Source: Streptomyces sp. CoH27 (GTDB taxonomy: Bacteria; Actinomycetota; Actinomycetes; Streptomycetales; Streptomycetaceae). From it: DNA of 64,000 bases. This document shows, piece after piece, positions 1-8,669 of this stretch. The position numbers were made by a program, and so were the translations under genes. How positions within the stretch are numbered: position 1 is the stretch's first letter; every line of letters begins with the position of its first letter. The notes under the pieces were generated by a model that worked only from the letters and a program-made list of their open reading frames with translations, was not told the origin of the DNA and did no database searches. The DNA lies in the NCBI RefSeq assembly GCF_020181035.1, contig NZ_JAIQYY010000021.1, positions 140,279 to 204,278 on the forward strand, written 5' to 3'.

Positions 1-1110
1 GCCGAGGGTGTAATAGCCGCCGTAGGTGTCCTTGAGGACGCGCGGGTAGCGCTGCAGGGCGATCTCGCGCTGTGCGGGCGTGGCCCGCGCGTGGGCCTGG
101 ACGATGACGTCGGCGGCGATCTGGCCGGACTCCATGGCGTAGGCGATGCCCTCGCCGTTGAAGGGGTTCACCAGGCCGCCGGCGTCGCCGACGAGCAGCA
201 GCCCGCGCGTGTAGTGCGGCTGGCGGTTGAAGGCCATCGGCAGGGCGGCGCCGCGGATGGGTCCGGTCATGTTCTCCGGGGTGTAGCCCCAGTCCTCCGG
301 CATGGAGGCGCACCAGGCCTTGAGGATCTCGCGCCAGTCCAGCTCCTTGAAGGAGGCGGAGGTGTTGAGGACGCCGAGGCCGACGTTGGACGTGCCGTCG
401 CCCATGCCGAAGATCCAGCCGTAGCCGGGCAGCAGCCGGTCCTGGGCGCCGCGGCGGTCCCACAGTTCCAGCCAGGACTCCAGGTAGTCGTCCTCGTGGC
501 GGGGCGAGGTGAAGTAGGTGCGCACCGCGACGCCCATCGGGCGGTCCTCGCGGCGGTGCAGGCCCATCGCGAGGGACAGCCGGGTGGAGTTGCCGTCGGC
601 GGCGACGACCAGCGGCGCGTGGAAGGTGACCTCGCGCTTCTCCTCGCCGAGCTTGGCGGTGACGCCCGTGATGCGGCCGGTGCGGTCGTCGACGACCGGG
701 CCGCTCACATTGCAGCGCTCGTACAACCGCGCGCCCGCCTTCTGGGCGTTGCGGGCGAGCTGCTCGTCGAAGTCGTCGCGCTTGCGGACGAGTCCGTAGT
801 TCGGGTAGGCGGCGAGATCCGGCCAGTCCAGCTGGAGGCGGGAGCCGCCGCCGATGATGCGCAGGCCCTTGTTGCGCAGCCAGCCGGCCTCCTCGGAGAT
901 GTCGATGCCCATGGCGACGAGCTGCTTGACCGCGCGCGGGGTGAGGCCGTCGCCGCACACCTTCTCGCGCGGGAACTCGGTCTTCTCCAGGAGCAGGACG
1001 TCGAGACCGGCCTTGGCGAGGTGGTACGCGGTCGTGGAGCCGGCCGGCCCCGCGCCGACGACGATCACGTCGGCGTTGTTCTCGGAGAGGGGCTCCTTCA
1101 CGACGGTCAC
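1..1110 (-). CDS. Geranylgeranyl reductase family FAD-dependent oxidoreductase (3' end outside window)
   Basis: Members of this family use FAD to reduce double bonds of isoprenoid chains. Beside the menaquinone methyltransferase and mqnC, a role in partial hydrogenation of the menaquinone side chain is a reasonable inference. 370 codons are visible and the C-terminus runs off the window. The N-terminal Rossmann dinucleotide site GAGPAG lies at about residues 19-24, followed by the family motif EKVCGDGLTPRAV. The second FAD motif GDAGGLVNPFNGEGI lies near residue 316. The GTG start is chosen because GGGGAGATC sits just upstream and the protein begins shortly before the Rossmann strand. Family is confident; substrate is not visible in the sequence. 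Confidence 0.88.
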   Translation of the reverse strand, partial: MTVVKEPLSENNADVIVVGAGPAGSTTAYHLAKAGLDVLLLEKTEFPREKVCGDGLTPRAVKQLVAMGIDISEEAGWLRNKGLRIIGGGSRLQLDWPDLAAYPNYGLVRKRDDFDEQLARNAQKAGARLYERCNVSGPVVDDRTGRITGVTAKLGEEKREVTFHAPLVVAADGNSTRLSLAMGLHRREDRPMGVAVRTYFTSPRHEDDYLESWLELWDRRGAQDRLLPGYGWIFGMGDGTSNVGLGVLNTSASFKELDWREILKAWCASMPEDWGYTPENMTGPIRGAALPMAFNRQPHYTRGLLLVGDAGGLVNPFNGEGIAYAMESGQIAADVIVQAHARATPAQREIALQRYPRVLKDTYGGYYTLG

Positions 1111-1207
1111 GGCGGGATCTCCCCAAGTTCGAAATCTGCGTGCCGACCGGCACTGGACATGGGCAGTCTATTCAGCAGAATTGATCACCCGGCTGAAGGG
1201 CTGCCCT

Positions 1208-1741
1208 GTGAACGGACCTCTCCCCGCGGTACGGTTGCGCGTCCCCACGCACGAGGACGCGGTCGCCTGGCACCGGGTCTTCGACGATCCCGAGGTCATG
1301 GAGTTCTACGGCGGCAAGGCGGCGGCCCTGTCCGTCTACGAGGAACTCACCGCGCGTCAGCGGCGGCACGACGCCGAGCACGGCTTCTGTCTGTGGACGA
1401 TGCTCGACGCGGACGGCGAGGTCATCGGTTTCACCGGCGCCCAGCCCTGGCGGCCCGGCTGGGGTCCGGTCGGCGAGACAGAGATCGGCTGGCGGCTCGG
1501 CCGGAAGCACTGGGGCAAGGGGTACGTCACCGCGGCCGCGCGCGAGACCCTGGAGCGGGTGCGGACGGCCGGGATCAGGGAAGTGGTGGCGGTGGTACGG
1601 CCGGGCAACGAGCGGTCGATCGCGGTGACCCGCCGGCTTGGCATGCGCCCTGCGGAGACCTATCCGCACCCCACGCTGGACGAGCGGGCGCTCTGCTTCC
1701 GGCTCACCCTTCACCAGGAAGCCGTCCATCACGGACAGTAG
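1208..1741 (+). CDS. GNAT family N-acetyltransferase
   Basis: Predicted acetyl-CoA-dependent N-acetyltransferase of about 177 residues, resembling RimJ/RimL-type enzymes. It opens with a short strand (VRLRVPTHEDAVAWHRVF) and carries a family-like acceptor-side segment ETEIGWRLGRKHWGKGYVTAA, in which the R-K-H-W-G-K-G-Y stretch matches the acetyl-CoA pyrophosphate loop. ERSIAVTRRLGM near the end is the usual NxxSxxVxxKxGF element. The GTG start is preceded by GAAGGG and gives the normal family length; a longer upstream reading would be antisense to the reductase gene. It is divergent from that reductase. The acceptor substrate is unknown. Confidence 0.85.
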   Translation: MNGPLPAVRLRVPTHEDAVAWHRVFDDPEVMEFYGGKAAALSVYEELTARQRRHDAEHGFCLWTMLDADGEVIGFTGAQPWRPGWGPVGETEIGWRLGRKHWGKGYVTAAARETLERVRTAGIREVVAVVRPGNERSIAVTRRLGMRPAETYPHPTLDERALCFRLTLHQEAVHHGQ

Positions 1742-1823
1742 TCGTCTGTTACAGAAAGACACCGGAGCCTTCCGGGTCGGGCGCACGGGAGTTACCCTTC
1801 CAGTACCGCTGGGGGTGACATCT

Positions 1824-2159
1824 GTGCGCATAACACCCAAAACACCCGAAGTGCGCGTGCCGCGGCTGGTCGGACTGATGGCCGTGGACGCGCGCGAAAC
1901 GGCCCAGGCGCGGGGCCTGTTCCTCAACGCGCCGGACCGCCCGGACTTCCATCTCACCGTCGTCGACTACGTCGTACGCCAGTATCCGCAGCCCGGCGCC
2001 GAGGTGCCGCCGGACTCGATGGTGTACGTGTGGTTCGACTTCGGCGAGGGCGAGGGCGGCGGAGGCGTGCGCGAGCCACGCATCCCACGGCCGCCGACGG
2101 GCGGGATCCGGCGCGAACTCGGCGAGCCGGGCGACACGTTCGAGATGATCAACCGCTAG
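1824..2159 (+). CDS. Small PASTA-domain protein
   Basis: A 111-residue protein consisting of essentially one PASTA-like domain (RVPRLVGLMAVDARETAQARGLFL, then YVVRQYPQPGAEVPPDSMVYVWF), followed by a short Gly- and Pro-rich tail. PASTA domains normally sit outside the cell on penicillin-binding proteins and Ser/Thr kinases and bind muropeptides or beta-lactams. Here there is no visible signal peptide or transmembrane segment, so location and role are unclear. The GTG start follows GGGGGTGA. It lies 25 bp from the convergent menG gene. Confidence is good for the domain and low for function. Confidence 0.75.
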   Translation: MRITPKTPEVRVPRLVGLMAVDARETAQARGLFLNAPDRPDFHLTVVDYVVRQYPQPGAEVPPDSMVYVWFDFGEGEGGGGVREPRIPRPPTGGIRRELGEPGDTFEMINR

Positions 2160-2184
2160 ACCGCACCGCCGCACCAGCGGGGTC

Positions 2185-2880
2185 TCAGCTCTCCTTGAAG
2201 CCCCGGTGCAGTGCGACCACACCGCCGGTGAGGTTGCGCCACGCCACCTTCGACCAGCCCGCCTTGCGCAGCCGTTCGGCGAGGGCGGGCTGGTCGGGCC
2301 AGGCACGGATGGACTCGGCGAGATAGACGTAGGCGTGCGGGTTCGAGGACACCGCGCGGGCGGCCGGCGGCAGCGCCCGCATCAGGTACTCGGTGTAGAC
2401 GGTGCGGAACGGCGCCCACGTCGGCGTCGAGAACTCGCAGATCACCACGCGGCCGCCGGGGCGGGTCACCCGGTACATCTCGCGCAGGGCCGTGTCCGTG
2501 TCCTGGACGTTGCGCAGCCCGAAGGAGATCGTCACGGCGTCGAAGGTGTCGTCCTTGAACGGCAGCTTCGTCGCGTCCCCGGCCGTGAACGGCAGCCAGG
2601 TGTGCTTCCTCTTGCCGACCTGGAGCATCCCGACCGAGAAGTCGCAGGGGACGACGTACGCGCCCGTCCGCGCGAACGGCAGCGAGGAGGTCGCCGTACC
2701 GGCCGCGAGGTCGAGGACCTTCTGCGCGGGACGCGCGTCGACCGCCTTCGCCACCTCCTTGCGCCAGCGCCGGTCCTGGCCGAGCGACAGCACGTCGTTC
2801 GTCAGGTCGTACCGTTCCGCCACGTTGTCGAACATCGAGGCGACTTCGTGCGGCTGCTTGTCCAGGGATGCGCGGGTCAC
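2185..2880 (-). CDS. menG: Demethylmenaquinone methyltransferase (MenG/UbiE)
   Basis: SAM-dependent C-methyltransferase of 231 residues that methylates demethylmenaquinone, the last step of menaquinone synthesis, at the inner face of the membrane. The UbiE-type N-terminus (VASMFDNVAERYDLTND) is followed by SAM motif I DLAAGTATSS at about residues 57-66. FDAVTISFGLRNV and LREMYRVTRPGGRVVICEFS are the UbiE signature regions. The GTG start is used because an ATG eight bases upstream hits a stop after three codons. In Streptomyces, which use the futalosine route, this methyltransferase is shared with the classical pathway. Confidence 0.93.
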   Translation of the reverse strand: MTRASLDKQPHEVASMFDNVAERYDLTNDVLSLGQDRRWRKEVAKAVDARPAQKVLDLAAGTATSSLPFARTGAYVVPCDFSVGMLQVGKRKHTWLPFTAGDATKLPFKDDTFDAVTISFGLRNVQDTDTALREMYRVTRPGGRVVICEFSTPTWAPFRTVYTEYLMRALPPAARAVSSNPHAYVYLAESIRAWPDQPALAERLRKAGWSKVAWRNLTGGVVALHRGFKES

Positions 2881-2930
2881 CCGCCCATTGTGGCAGCAGG
2901 GGGTACAGCGTCCCGGCAGCAGCCTCGGTT

Positions 2931-3530
2931 TCAGCGGCGGCGGTACACCAGGCGCCCGCCGATCACGGTCGCCACGCAGGTGCCGGCGCCGCGGCGGACC
3001 AGTTCGGCGCGGTCCGCGACGTCGAACACGGCGAAGCGGGCGGGCCCGCCCGGGACGAGCCGCGGCAGCAGGATCAGCGGGGTCGGGGACAGCGCCGCCG
3101 GGCCGGGAAGGCGGTCGGGCCGCTGCCCCACCGCGAGCCCGGCCCTGCGCACGGCGTCGACCACGACCCGCGACCGCAGCTCCCCGGCCACCGCCACCGT
3201 GCCGTGCGCCAGCATCCGCTGCACCCCACGTCGCGCGCTCGCGCCGAGGCGCGCGGGATCAGCGCGGAAGATCTCCCTCGCCCGCACCCCGCCGATGGGC
3301 TCGGTGCCGAGGACGTCGGCCTCGCGCGGGTCGGGATGGTAGGTGCCCTCCAGCAGCTCCGGACCGTACGGGTTCAGCAGCCCCGGGGTGAGGATGCCGG
3401 GCCAGCGCCGCACTCTCGCCCGGGGTTCGGCGGCGGCCAGTTCCTCGTACGGGCCGACCGCGGCGACGGAGTCCCCGTCGACCAGAACAGCCGCCTCGGG
3501 AGACCGCTCGGCGAGGTGAAGTGTCAGCAC
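2931..3530 (-). CDS. Short amidohydrolase-like (imidazolonepropionase-like) protein beside mqnC
   Basis: A 199-residue protein with the beta-sandwich parts of a metal-dependent amidohydrolase (VLVDGDSVAAVGPYEEL, then GILTPGLLNPYGPELL at the usual entry to the barrel, and at the C-terminus RFAVFDVADRAELVRRGAGT and VIGGRLVYRRR). The central barrel is very short and the HxH metal ligands expected after the PGLxN motif are absent. It starts 7 bp after mqnC and is probably co-transcribed. Distant amidohydrolases deaminate aminodeoxyfutalosine in some bacteria, so this may be a degenerate relative of such an enzyme; without metal ligands catalysis is doubtful. The RBS is weak, so translation may be coupled to mqnC. 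Confidence 0.7.
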   Translation of the reverse strand: MLTLHLAERSPEAAVLVDGDSVAAVGPYEELAAAEPRARVRRWPGILTPGLLNPYGPELLEGTYHPDPREADVLGTEPIGGVRAREIFRADPARLGASARRGVQRMLAHGTVAVAGELRSRVVVDAVRRAGLAVGQRPDRLPGPAALSPTPLILLPRLVPGGPARFAVFDVADRAELVRRGAGTCVATVIGGRLVYRRR

Positions 3531-3537
3531 GACGGGG

Positions 3538-4752
3538 TCAGTTGGCGGAGAGCAGCTTCAGCTCGGGGTGGGCCGTGCCGCCCTCGATGGCTGTGGAGGA
3601 GATGTGGGAGACCACGCGGTCGTCGACGGGATCGTTCGCCGGGTCGTCGTGGACGACGAGGTGCTCGTACGTCGTCGCGCGCTGCGCCGGGACGCGGCCC
3701 GCCTTGCGGATCAGGTCGATGATCTCCAGGCGGTTGGAGCGGTGCTTGGCGCCGGCCGAGGAGACCACGTTCTCCTCCAGCATGATCGAGCCGAGGTCGT
3801 CCGCGCCGTAGTGCAGCGACAGCTGGCCGACCTCCTTGCCCGTGGTCAGCCACGAGCCCTGGATGTGCTGGACGTTGTCGAGGAAGAGACGGGCGATCGC
3901 GATCATCCGCAGGTACTCGAAGATCGTGGCCTGCGTGCGGCCCTTCAGGTGGTTGTTCTCCGGCTGGTAGGTGTACGGGATGAAGGCGCGGAAGCCGCCC
4001 GTGCGGTCCTGGACGTCCCGGATCATCCGCAGGTGCTCGATGCGCTCGGCGTTCGTCTCGCCCGTGCCCATCAGCATGGTCGAGGTGGACTCCACGCCCA
4101 GCCGGTGCGCGGTCTCCATGATCTCCAGCCAGCGCTCGCCGGACTCCTTCAGCGGCGCGATGGCCTTGCGGGGGCGCTCGGGGAGCAGTTCCGCGCCGGC
4201 GCCGGCGAAGGAGTCGAGGCCCGCCGCGTGGATCCGGGTGATGGCCTCCTCGACCGACACTCCGCTGATCCGGGCCATGTGCTCCACCTCGGACGCGCCC
4301 AGCGAGTGGATCACCAGCTGCGGGAAGGCGTCCTTGATGGCCTTGAAGTGCTTCTCGTAGTACTCGACGCCGTAGTCCGGGTGGTGGCCGCCCTGGAACA
4401 TGATCTGGGTGCCGCCCAGTTCGACGGTCTCCGCGCACCGGCGCAGGATGTCGTCGAGGTCGCGGGTCCAGCCCTTGTCCTTGTCCTTGGGGGCCGCGTA
4501 GAAGGCGCAGAACTTGCACGCCGTGACACACACGTTCGTGTAGTTGATGTTGCGCTCGATGATGTACGTCGCGATGTGCTCGGTCCCGGCGTACTTACGG
4601 CGGCGCACGGCGTCGGCGGCGGCGCCCAGCGCGTGCAGGGGCGCGTCGCGGTAGAGGGCGAGCGCCTCCTCGGCGGTGATCCGGCCACCGGCGGCGGCAC
4701 GGTCGAGGACGGCTGTGACATCAAAAGAGGTGAGGTCGGCCTTCTCGGTCAC
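3538..4752 (-). CDS. mqnC: Cyclic dehypoxanthinyl futalosine synthase (radical SAM)
   Basis: Radical SAM enzyme of the futalosine menaquinone pathway that cyclises dehypoxanthine futalosine to cyclic dehypoxanthine futalosine. The CX3CX2C cluster motif (CVTACKFC) is at about residues 75-82. The TIM-barrel continues through FQGGHHPDYGVEYYE and the MqnC-type TSTMLMGTGET and FIPYTYQPENN segments. The GTG start (404 residues) is preferred over a TTG 27 bp upstream because GAAAGG lies at correct spacing. It is followed by the amidohydrolase-like gene. MqnE elsewhere in the window is a paralogue with the same cofactor motif; the FYAAPKDKD region after the cluster identifies this copy as MqnC. Confidence 0.95.
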   Translation of the reverse strand: MTEKADLTSFDVTAVLDRAAAGGRITAEEALALYRDAPLHALGAAADAVRRRKYAGTEHIATYIIERNINYTNVCVTACKFCAFYAAPKDKDKGWTRDLDDILRRCAETVELGGTQIMFQGGHHPDYGVEYYEKHFKAIKDAFPQLVIHSLGASEVEHMARISGVSVEEAITRIHAAGLDSFAGAGAELLPERPRKAIAPLKESGERWLEIMETAHRLGVESTSTMLMGTGETNAERIEHLRMIRDVQDRTGGFRAFIPYTYQPENNHLKGRTQATIFEYLRMIAIARLFLDNVQHIQGSWLTTGKEVGQLSLHYGADDLGSIMLEENVVSSAGAKHRSNRLEIIDLIRKAGRVPAQRATTYEHLVVHDDPANDPVDDRVVSHISSTAIEGGTAHPELKLLSAN

Positions 4753-4830
4753 CGGCGTGCCTTTCGCAGGGTTCGTCAAGGTTGTGGACGGACCGGACCA
4801 GCCTACGCCAGGGGTTTTTGCCCGCCGACC

Positions 4831-5550
4831 TCAGGCCGTGTGCGCGCCCAGCAGGAGTCCGGCCAGGGCGCCCGCCAGAAGGAACGGGCCGAATGCGATC
4901 GCCGATCCGCGCCCGGCGCGCCGTACGGCGACGAGCGCACCGCCGTAGAGCGCGCCCAGCAGGATCCCGGCGAAGGCGCCGAGCAGCACGGTGGACCAGC
5001 CGTACCAGCCGAGCGCGGCGCCCGTGCCCAACGCCAGCTTCACATCGCCGAAGCCCATGCCGGCCGGGTTGACGAGGTGCAGCACGTAGTAGCCGGCGCC
5101 GAGCGCGAGGGCGCCGTAGAGCGCGGTGGGCCAGTGGCCGGCGTGGCCGGGCAGCAGGGCGGCGAGGCCCAGCAGGGCGAGGGCGGCCGGGGCGAGCGGC
5201 AGGGTCAGCGGGTCGGGCAGCCGCCGCACCCGCACGTCCACCACGGCCAGCAGCACACCCACGGGCGCGAGCAGCAGCCACGCCACCAGCTCGGGGCGGG
5301 CGCCGGTGGCGGCGGCGAGGGCGGCGCAGGTGAGGGCGGTGACGACGGCGGTGCGGACGCCCTCGCCCTTGCGGCCACAGGTTCCGCAGCCCGTCGTCCC
5401 CACCCACCCCCGGATCGGGTGCCCGGCCGGGCAGTGGTCCCGCCAGGGCTCCTCCGGCGGTACGGCGAAGCGGTGGGCGGCGCGGGGCAGCAGGGCGCCG
5501 GCCGGCGCGCCCCACAGCGCGGCGGCGGCCGCCAGTGCGCCCGTGCTCAT
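4831..5550 (-). CDS. Prepilin peptidase-like A24 aspartic protease
   Basis: Polytopic membrane protein of 239 residues with several hydrophobic helices and the two catalytic aspartates of type IV prepilin peptidases: one in VVDVRVRRLPDPLTLP and one in the GxGD-type motif NPAGMGFGDVKLALG. The N-terminus has a small cysteine cluster (HCPAGH, then GCGTCG), probably a zinc-binding element corresponding to the cytosolic loop of TadV/PilD proteins. The ATG start overlaps the stop of the upstream kinase (ATGA), implying translational coupling. No pilin or Tad gene is visible nearby, so the substrate is unknown. Confidence 0.85.
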   Translation of the reverse strand: MSTGALAAAAALWGAPAGALLPRAAHRFAVPPEEPWRDHCPAGHPIRGWVGTTGCGTCGRKGEGVRTAVVTALTCAALAAATGARPELVAWLLLAPVGVLLAVVDVRVRRLPDPLTLPLAPAALALLGLAALLPGHAGHWPTALYGALALGAGYYVLHLVNPAGMGFGDVKLALGTGAALGWYGWSTVLLGAFAGILLGALYGGALVAVRRAGRGSAIAFGPFLLAGALAGLLLGAHTA

Positions 5551-7427
5551 CCGGCCCCGTTCCCGGCCTTCGACAGGCGCGCCACCGGGTTGCCCTCGGC
5601 CGAACTGTCCGACGTGAACGTCAGATCGTCGCCGACCGGGGTCAACTCCACCTGATGGGGGGTCGGTACACAGTGCCCGGGGTTGTCCGGGGAGCCGGCC
5701 GAGGTCGCGAGGAGCTGTGTCTTCGTCACCTTCTTCAGGGTGAGGATGTCGGTGCACACGCCGCCGATCTGGTCGGTCTGCCGCAGCTGTCCCAGCTTCT
5801 GCCCCACCGCCGCCTGGTGGACGGTGAGCCGGAACGTGCCCATGGGCAGCGTGCCGCCGAGGCCGGTGGCCTGGCCTTCCCAGGTGCCGAGGTAGCGGGC
5901 CGGGATCACGCCGGGCCGGGAACCCGTGCCGTTGCCACCGCCGTTGACGTCGCCGCCCCCGGTGCTGCCGCCACCGCCGGTGCTGCCGCTGCCGGGGTCT
6001 TCGGTCGGCGCCGAGGCGCTGGGGGCGTGGGACGGGATGGCGCCGGCGCTCGTGTCGTGGCCGCCCTGGGCCCAGGGACGCAGCACGCCGATGGCCAGGG
6101 TTCCCACGGCCATCGCCCCGGCGACGGCGAGCACCACCGTGCAGCTCAGCCGCCGCCCCAGGCCGCCGTCCCCCGGAGCGGAGTTCGCCGCGACGCTGAC
6201 GGAGACCCGGCCGGGCCGCGAGACTCCGGGGACCGTGGCATCGGGCGACGGCGCCGCGCCGGCCGGCACTGCGGTCGGTACGCCGGCCGGCACAGCGGGC
6301 GGTACGCCGGCCGGCACAGCGGGCGGTACGGCGGGCGGCGGGGGGACATCGGCGGGCACTCCCGAGGGGCCGCCGAAGGGGCCGCCGAAGGAGCCCCCGA
6401 GAGACCCCCCGGGATGCATCACGGGAGGAGGACCGAAGGCCCCGGTCCCCGGGACGACGGGGATCTCCGGAGCGACGGCGGCGTCCACCGAAGCACTCTC
6501 GAAAGCCACCGGCCCCGAGTGCACCGTCTCCCCCGTGTCCAGGTTCAGCAGGTGTACGGCGCTGCGGCTGACCTGTTCCACCAGGGGGCCCGGCAGCCAG
6601 CCGCCGGCGATCAGGCGGGCGGCGCCTTCGGGGGCGAGCCGGCGGCTCACCTCGGCGGGGGCGGGCCGGGCCGCCGGGTCCTTGGCCAGGCAGGCGGCGA
6701 CCACCTCCCGCAACCCGGCGCCGAGGGAGTCGAGTTCGGGCTCCTCGTGGACGACCTTGTAGAGCAGCGCGGCCGAGGTGTCGCCGCGGAAGGGGGGTTC
6801 GCCGGTGGCCGCGTGGGCGAGGACCGCGCCGAGGGAGAAGACGTCGGCCGCGCCCGTGATGCCCTTGCCGAGAATCTGCTCGGGCGCCATGTAGCCGGGA
6901 GAGCCGATCGACGCACCGGTGGAGGTCAGGGACGCCGTGCCGTCCATGGCGCGGGCGATGCCGAAGTCGATCAGCAACGGGCCGTCGACGGTCAGCAGGA
7001 TGTTGGACGGCTTCACGTCCCGGTGGACCAGGCCCAGTTCGTGGACGGCCGTGAGCGCCTCGGCGAGGCCCGCGCCCAGGGCCCGTACGGTGTGCGCGGG
7101 CAGCGGGCCGGTGTCGGTGACGGCCGCGGCGAGGGACGGGCCGGCCGCGTAGGCGGTGGCCACCCAGGGCACCGGGGCGTCGGGGTCGGCGTCCAGGACG
7201 GGCGCGGTCCAGGCGCCGCCGACCCGGCGGGCGGCCGCCACCTCGCGCCGGAAGCGGGCGCGGAACTCGTCGTCCAGCGCGAAGTGCGGGTGCACGATCT
7301 TCACGGCGACCGTCCGGCCGCCCGCGCTGCGGCCGAGGTAGACCCGGCCCATCCCACCGGAACCGAGCCGGCCGAGCAGCCGGTAGGGCCCGACGGTGGC
7401 CGGTTCGTCGGCTTCCAGCTGCCGCAT
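5547..7427 (-). CDS. Transmembrane Ser/Thr protein kinase
   Basis: Hanks-type kinase of 626 residues. The glycine loop LGSGGMGRVYLG lies at about residues 21-32, the catalytic lysine near 43, HRDVKPSN at 135-142 and DFG at 154-156, then GSPGYMAPEQ. A proline/glycine-rich linker (about 335-400, with an 8-residue VPAG repeat) leads to one membrane helix at about 428-449 and a Gly/Ser-rich stalk. The C-terminal domain (GTWEGQATG... through VGDDLTFTS) carries two cysteines and is predicted to be extracellular. The ATG is chosen over an upstream TTG because GGGGGAG sits at proper distance. It overlaps the prepilin peptidase gene, suggesting a shared operon. The ligand is unknown. Confidence 0.93.
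   Translation of the reverse strand: MRQLEADEPATVGPYRLLGRLGSGGMGRVYLGRSAGGRTVAVKIVHPHFALDDEFRARFRREVAAARRVGGAWTAPVLDADPDAPVPWVATAYAAGPSLAAAVTDTGPLPAHTVRALGAGLAEALTAVHELGLVHRDVKPSNILLTVDGPLLIDFGIARAMDGTASLTSTGASIGSPGYMAPEQILGKGITGAADVFSLGAVLAHAATGEPPFRGDTSAALLYKVVHEEPELDSLGAGLREVVAACLAKDPAARPAPAEVSRRLAPEGAARLIAGGWLPGPLVEQVSRSAVHLLNLDTGETVHSGPVAFESASVDAAVAPEIPVVPGTGAFGPPPVMHPGGSLGGSFGGPFGGPSGVPADVPPPPAVPPAVPAGVPPAVPAGVPTAVPAGAAPSPDATVPGVSRPGRVSVSVAANSAPGDGGLGRRLSCTVVLAVAGAMAVGTLAIGVLRPWAQGGHDTSAGAIPSHAPSASAPTEDPGSGSTGGGGSTGGGDVNGGGNGTGSRPGVIPARYLGTWEGQATGLGGTLPMGTFRLTVHQAAVGQKLGQLRQTDQIGGVCTDILTLKKVTKTQLLATSAGSPDNPGHCVPTPHQVELTPVGDDLTFTSDSSAEGNPVARLSKAGNGAG
6258..6329 (-). repeat. Three 24-bp tandem repeats inside the kinase linker
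   Basis: Three consecutive 24-bp units, the second and third identical and the first differing at a few positions. They encode an 8-residue Val-Pro-Ala-Gly-type repeat in the juxtamembrane linker of the kinase. Repeats of this kind typically vary in copy number between strains without disturbing the frame. Confidence 0.85.
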
Positions 7428-7534
7428 GGCGCACGCTCCCCCCAACGCCTCCTGGAGAGCAGGTTAGCGACCCGGCGCCGCCCGGACAGCAGCCTGGTGG
7501 CGTCTGCCGGGCGGCAACCCGGTGCCGACCCGCG

Positions 7535-8383
7535 TCACGGCCGCAGCAGATCCACCTTCACGTCCGCCGGGAAACCCGTCGTGGGCCCGACCCGGCGGGC
7601 GAACTCGGCGACGGCCGTCAGCTGCGGGGCGCCGAAGCTGAAGTCGAGGGTGGTGAAGTACTGGGCCAGGGTCGCCTCGTCGAAGGCCTCCCAGCGGGCG
7701 GCCTGTTCGGCGACCTTGTCGACCTCTTCCAGGGAGAGGTTGCGGGAGTCGAGGAAGGCGCTGTGCACCTCACGGGTGAGCGCCGGCTCGCGCTCAAGGT
7801 AGTCCCGGCGCGCCGCCCACACCGCGAAGACGAACGGCAGCCCGGTCCACTCCTTCCACAGCGCGCCCAGGTCGTGCACGGTCAGGCCGTAGCGCGGGGC
7901 GTCGAGCAGGTTGGCCCGCAGGGCCGCGTCCCCGATCAGGACGGCCGCGTCGGCCTCCTGCATCATCAGGCTGAGGTCGGGCGGGCAGGTGTAGTAGTCG
8001 GGCTGGACGCCGTAGCGCTCGGCGAGCAGCAGCTGGGCCAGCCGGACCGAGGTGCGGGAGGTCGAGCCGAGGGCGACCCGGGCGCCGTCCAGGCGGTCGA
8101 GGGGGACCTGCGAGACGATCACGCAGGACATGACGGGACCGTCGCAGCCCACGGCGATGTCGGGGAAGGCGACGAGGTCGTCGGCGTTGCGCAGGAACTC
8201 GACGAGGGTGATGGGACCGATGTCGAGATCGCCACGCACGAGCCGCTCGCTCAGCTTCTCCGGGGTGTCCTTGGTCAGCTCGAAGTCGAGGAGCGTGCCG
8301 GTTCTCGCGAGCCCCCAGTAGAGGGGCAGGCAGTTCAGGAACTGGATGTGGCCGACGCGCGGCCGGGTGCGGGAATGGTCCAC
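7535..8383 (-). CDS. mqnA: Chorismate dehydratase
   Basis: First committed enzyme of the futalosine pathway, converting chorismate to 3-(1-carboxyvinyl)oxybenzoate. The 282-residue protein has the periplasmic-binding-protein-like fold of the MqnA/MqnD family. Typical features are the opening RVGHIQFLNCLPLYWGL, the segment LVRGDLDIGPITLVEFLRNADDLV, and GSTSRTSVRLAQLLL. GLPFVFAVWAARRDYL is the usual MqnA C-lobe motif. The GTG start is set just before the first strand. It lies between the kinase operon and cspA on the opposite strand. Homology to MqnD exists, but the N-terminal FLNCLPLYW is characteristic of MqnA. Confidence 0.94.
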   Translation of the reverse strand: MDHSRTRPRVGHIQFLNCLPLYWGLARTGTLLDFELTKDTPEKLSERLVRGDLDIGPITLVEFLRNADDLVAFPDIAVGCDGPVMSCVIVSQVPLDRLDGARVALGSTSRTSVRLAQLLLAERYGVQPDYYTCPPDLSLMMQEADAAVLIGDAALRANLLDAPRYGLTVHDLGALWKEWTGLPFVFAVWAARRDYLEREPALTREVHSAFLDSRNLSLEEVDKVAEQAARWEAFDEATLAQYFTTLDFSFGAPQLTAVAEFARRVGPTTGFPADVKVDLLRP

Positions 8384-8485
8384 ATCGCGAGACTAGACCC
8401 CGTGCTGTACGGTGCTCGGACCGACCCCGCCGTCGAACGGACTAGCAGACGTTCAAACATCCGGGTGAAGTGATCTTGACCTCTA

Positions 8486-8513
8486 TTGCTTTCGGCTGCC
8501 TGCGTGCTAGGCT
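8486..8513 (+). promoter_or_regulatory. Candidate cspA promoter
   Basis: TTGCTT and an extended -10 (TGC followed by TAGGCT) are separated by 16 bp, about 155 bp upstream of the cspA start. This leaves a long untranslated leader, as is common for cold-shock genes whose leaders respond to temperature. Prediction from sequence only. Confidence 0.4.
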
Positions 8514-8669
8514 CGCCGCAAGTTGCAGTTTGGTTTCCCTTGCAGTACAGAGCCTGCGGAGCATGTGACCGCGGGCTCTCGTCGTTTTCAGACGAATGCA
8601 GTTGTGCAGCACCGTTTCGCACGTGCAGGTTCTGGAGCAGGGCAACCCTTTTGAGCCCAAGGAGGGCTT

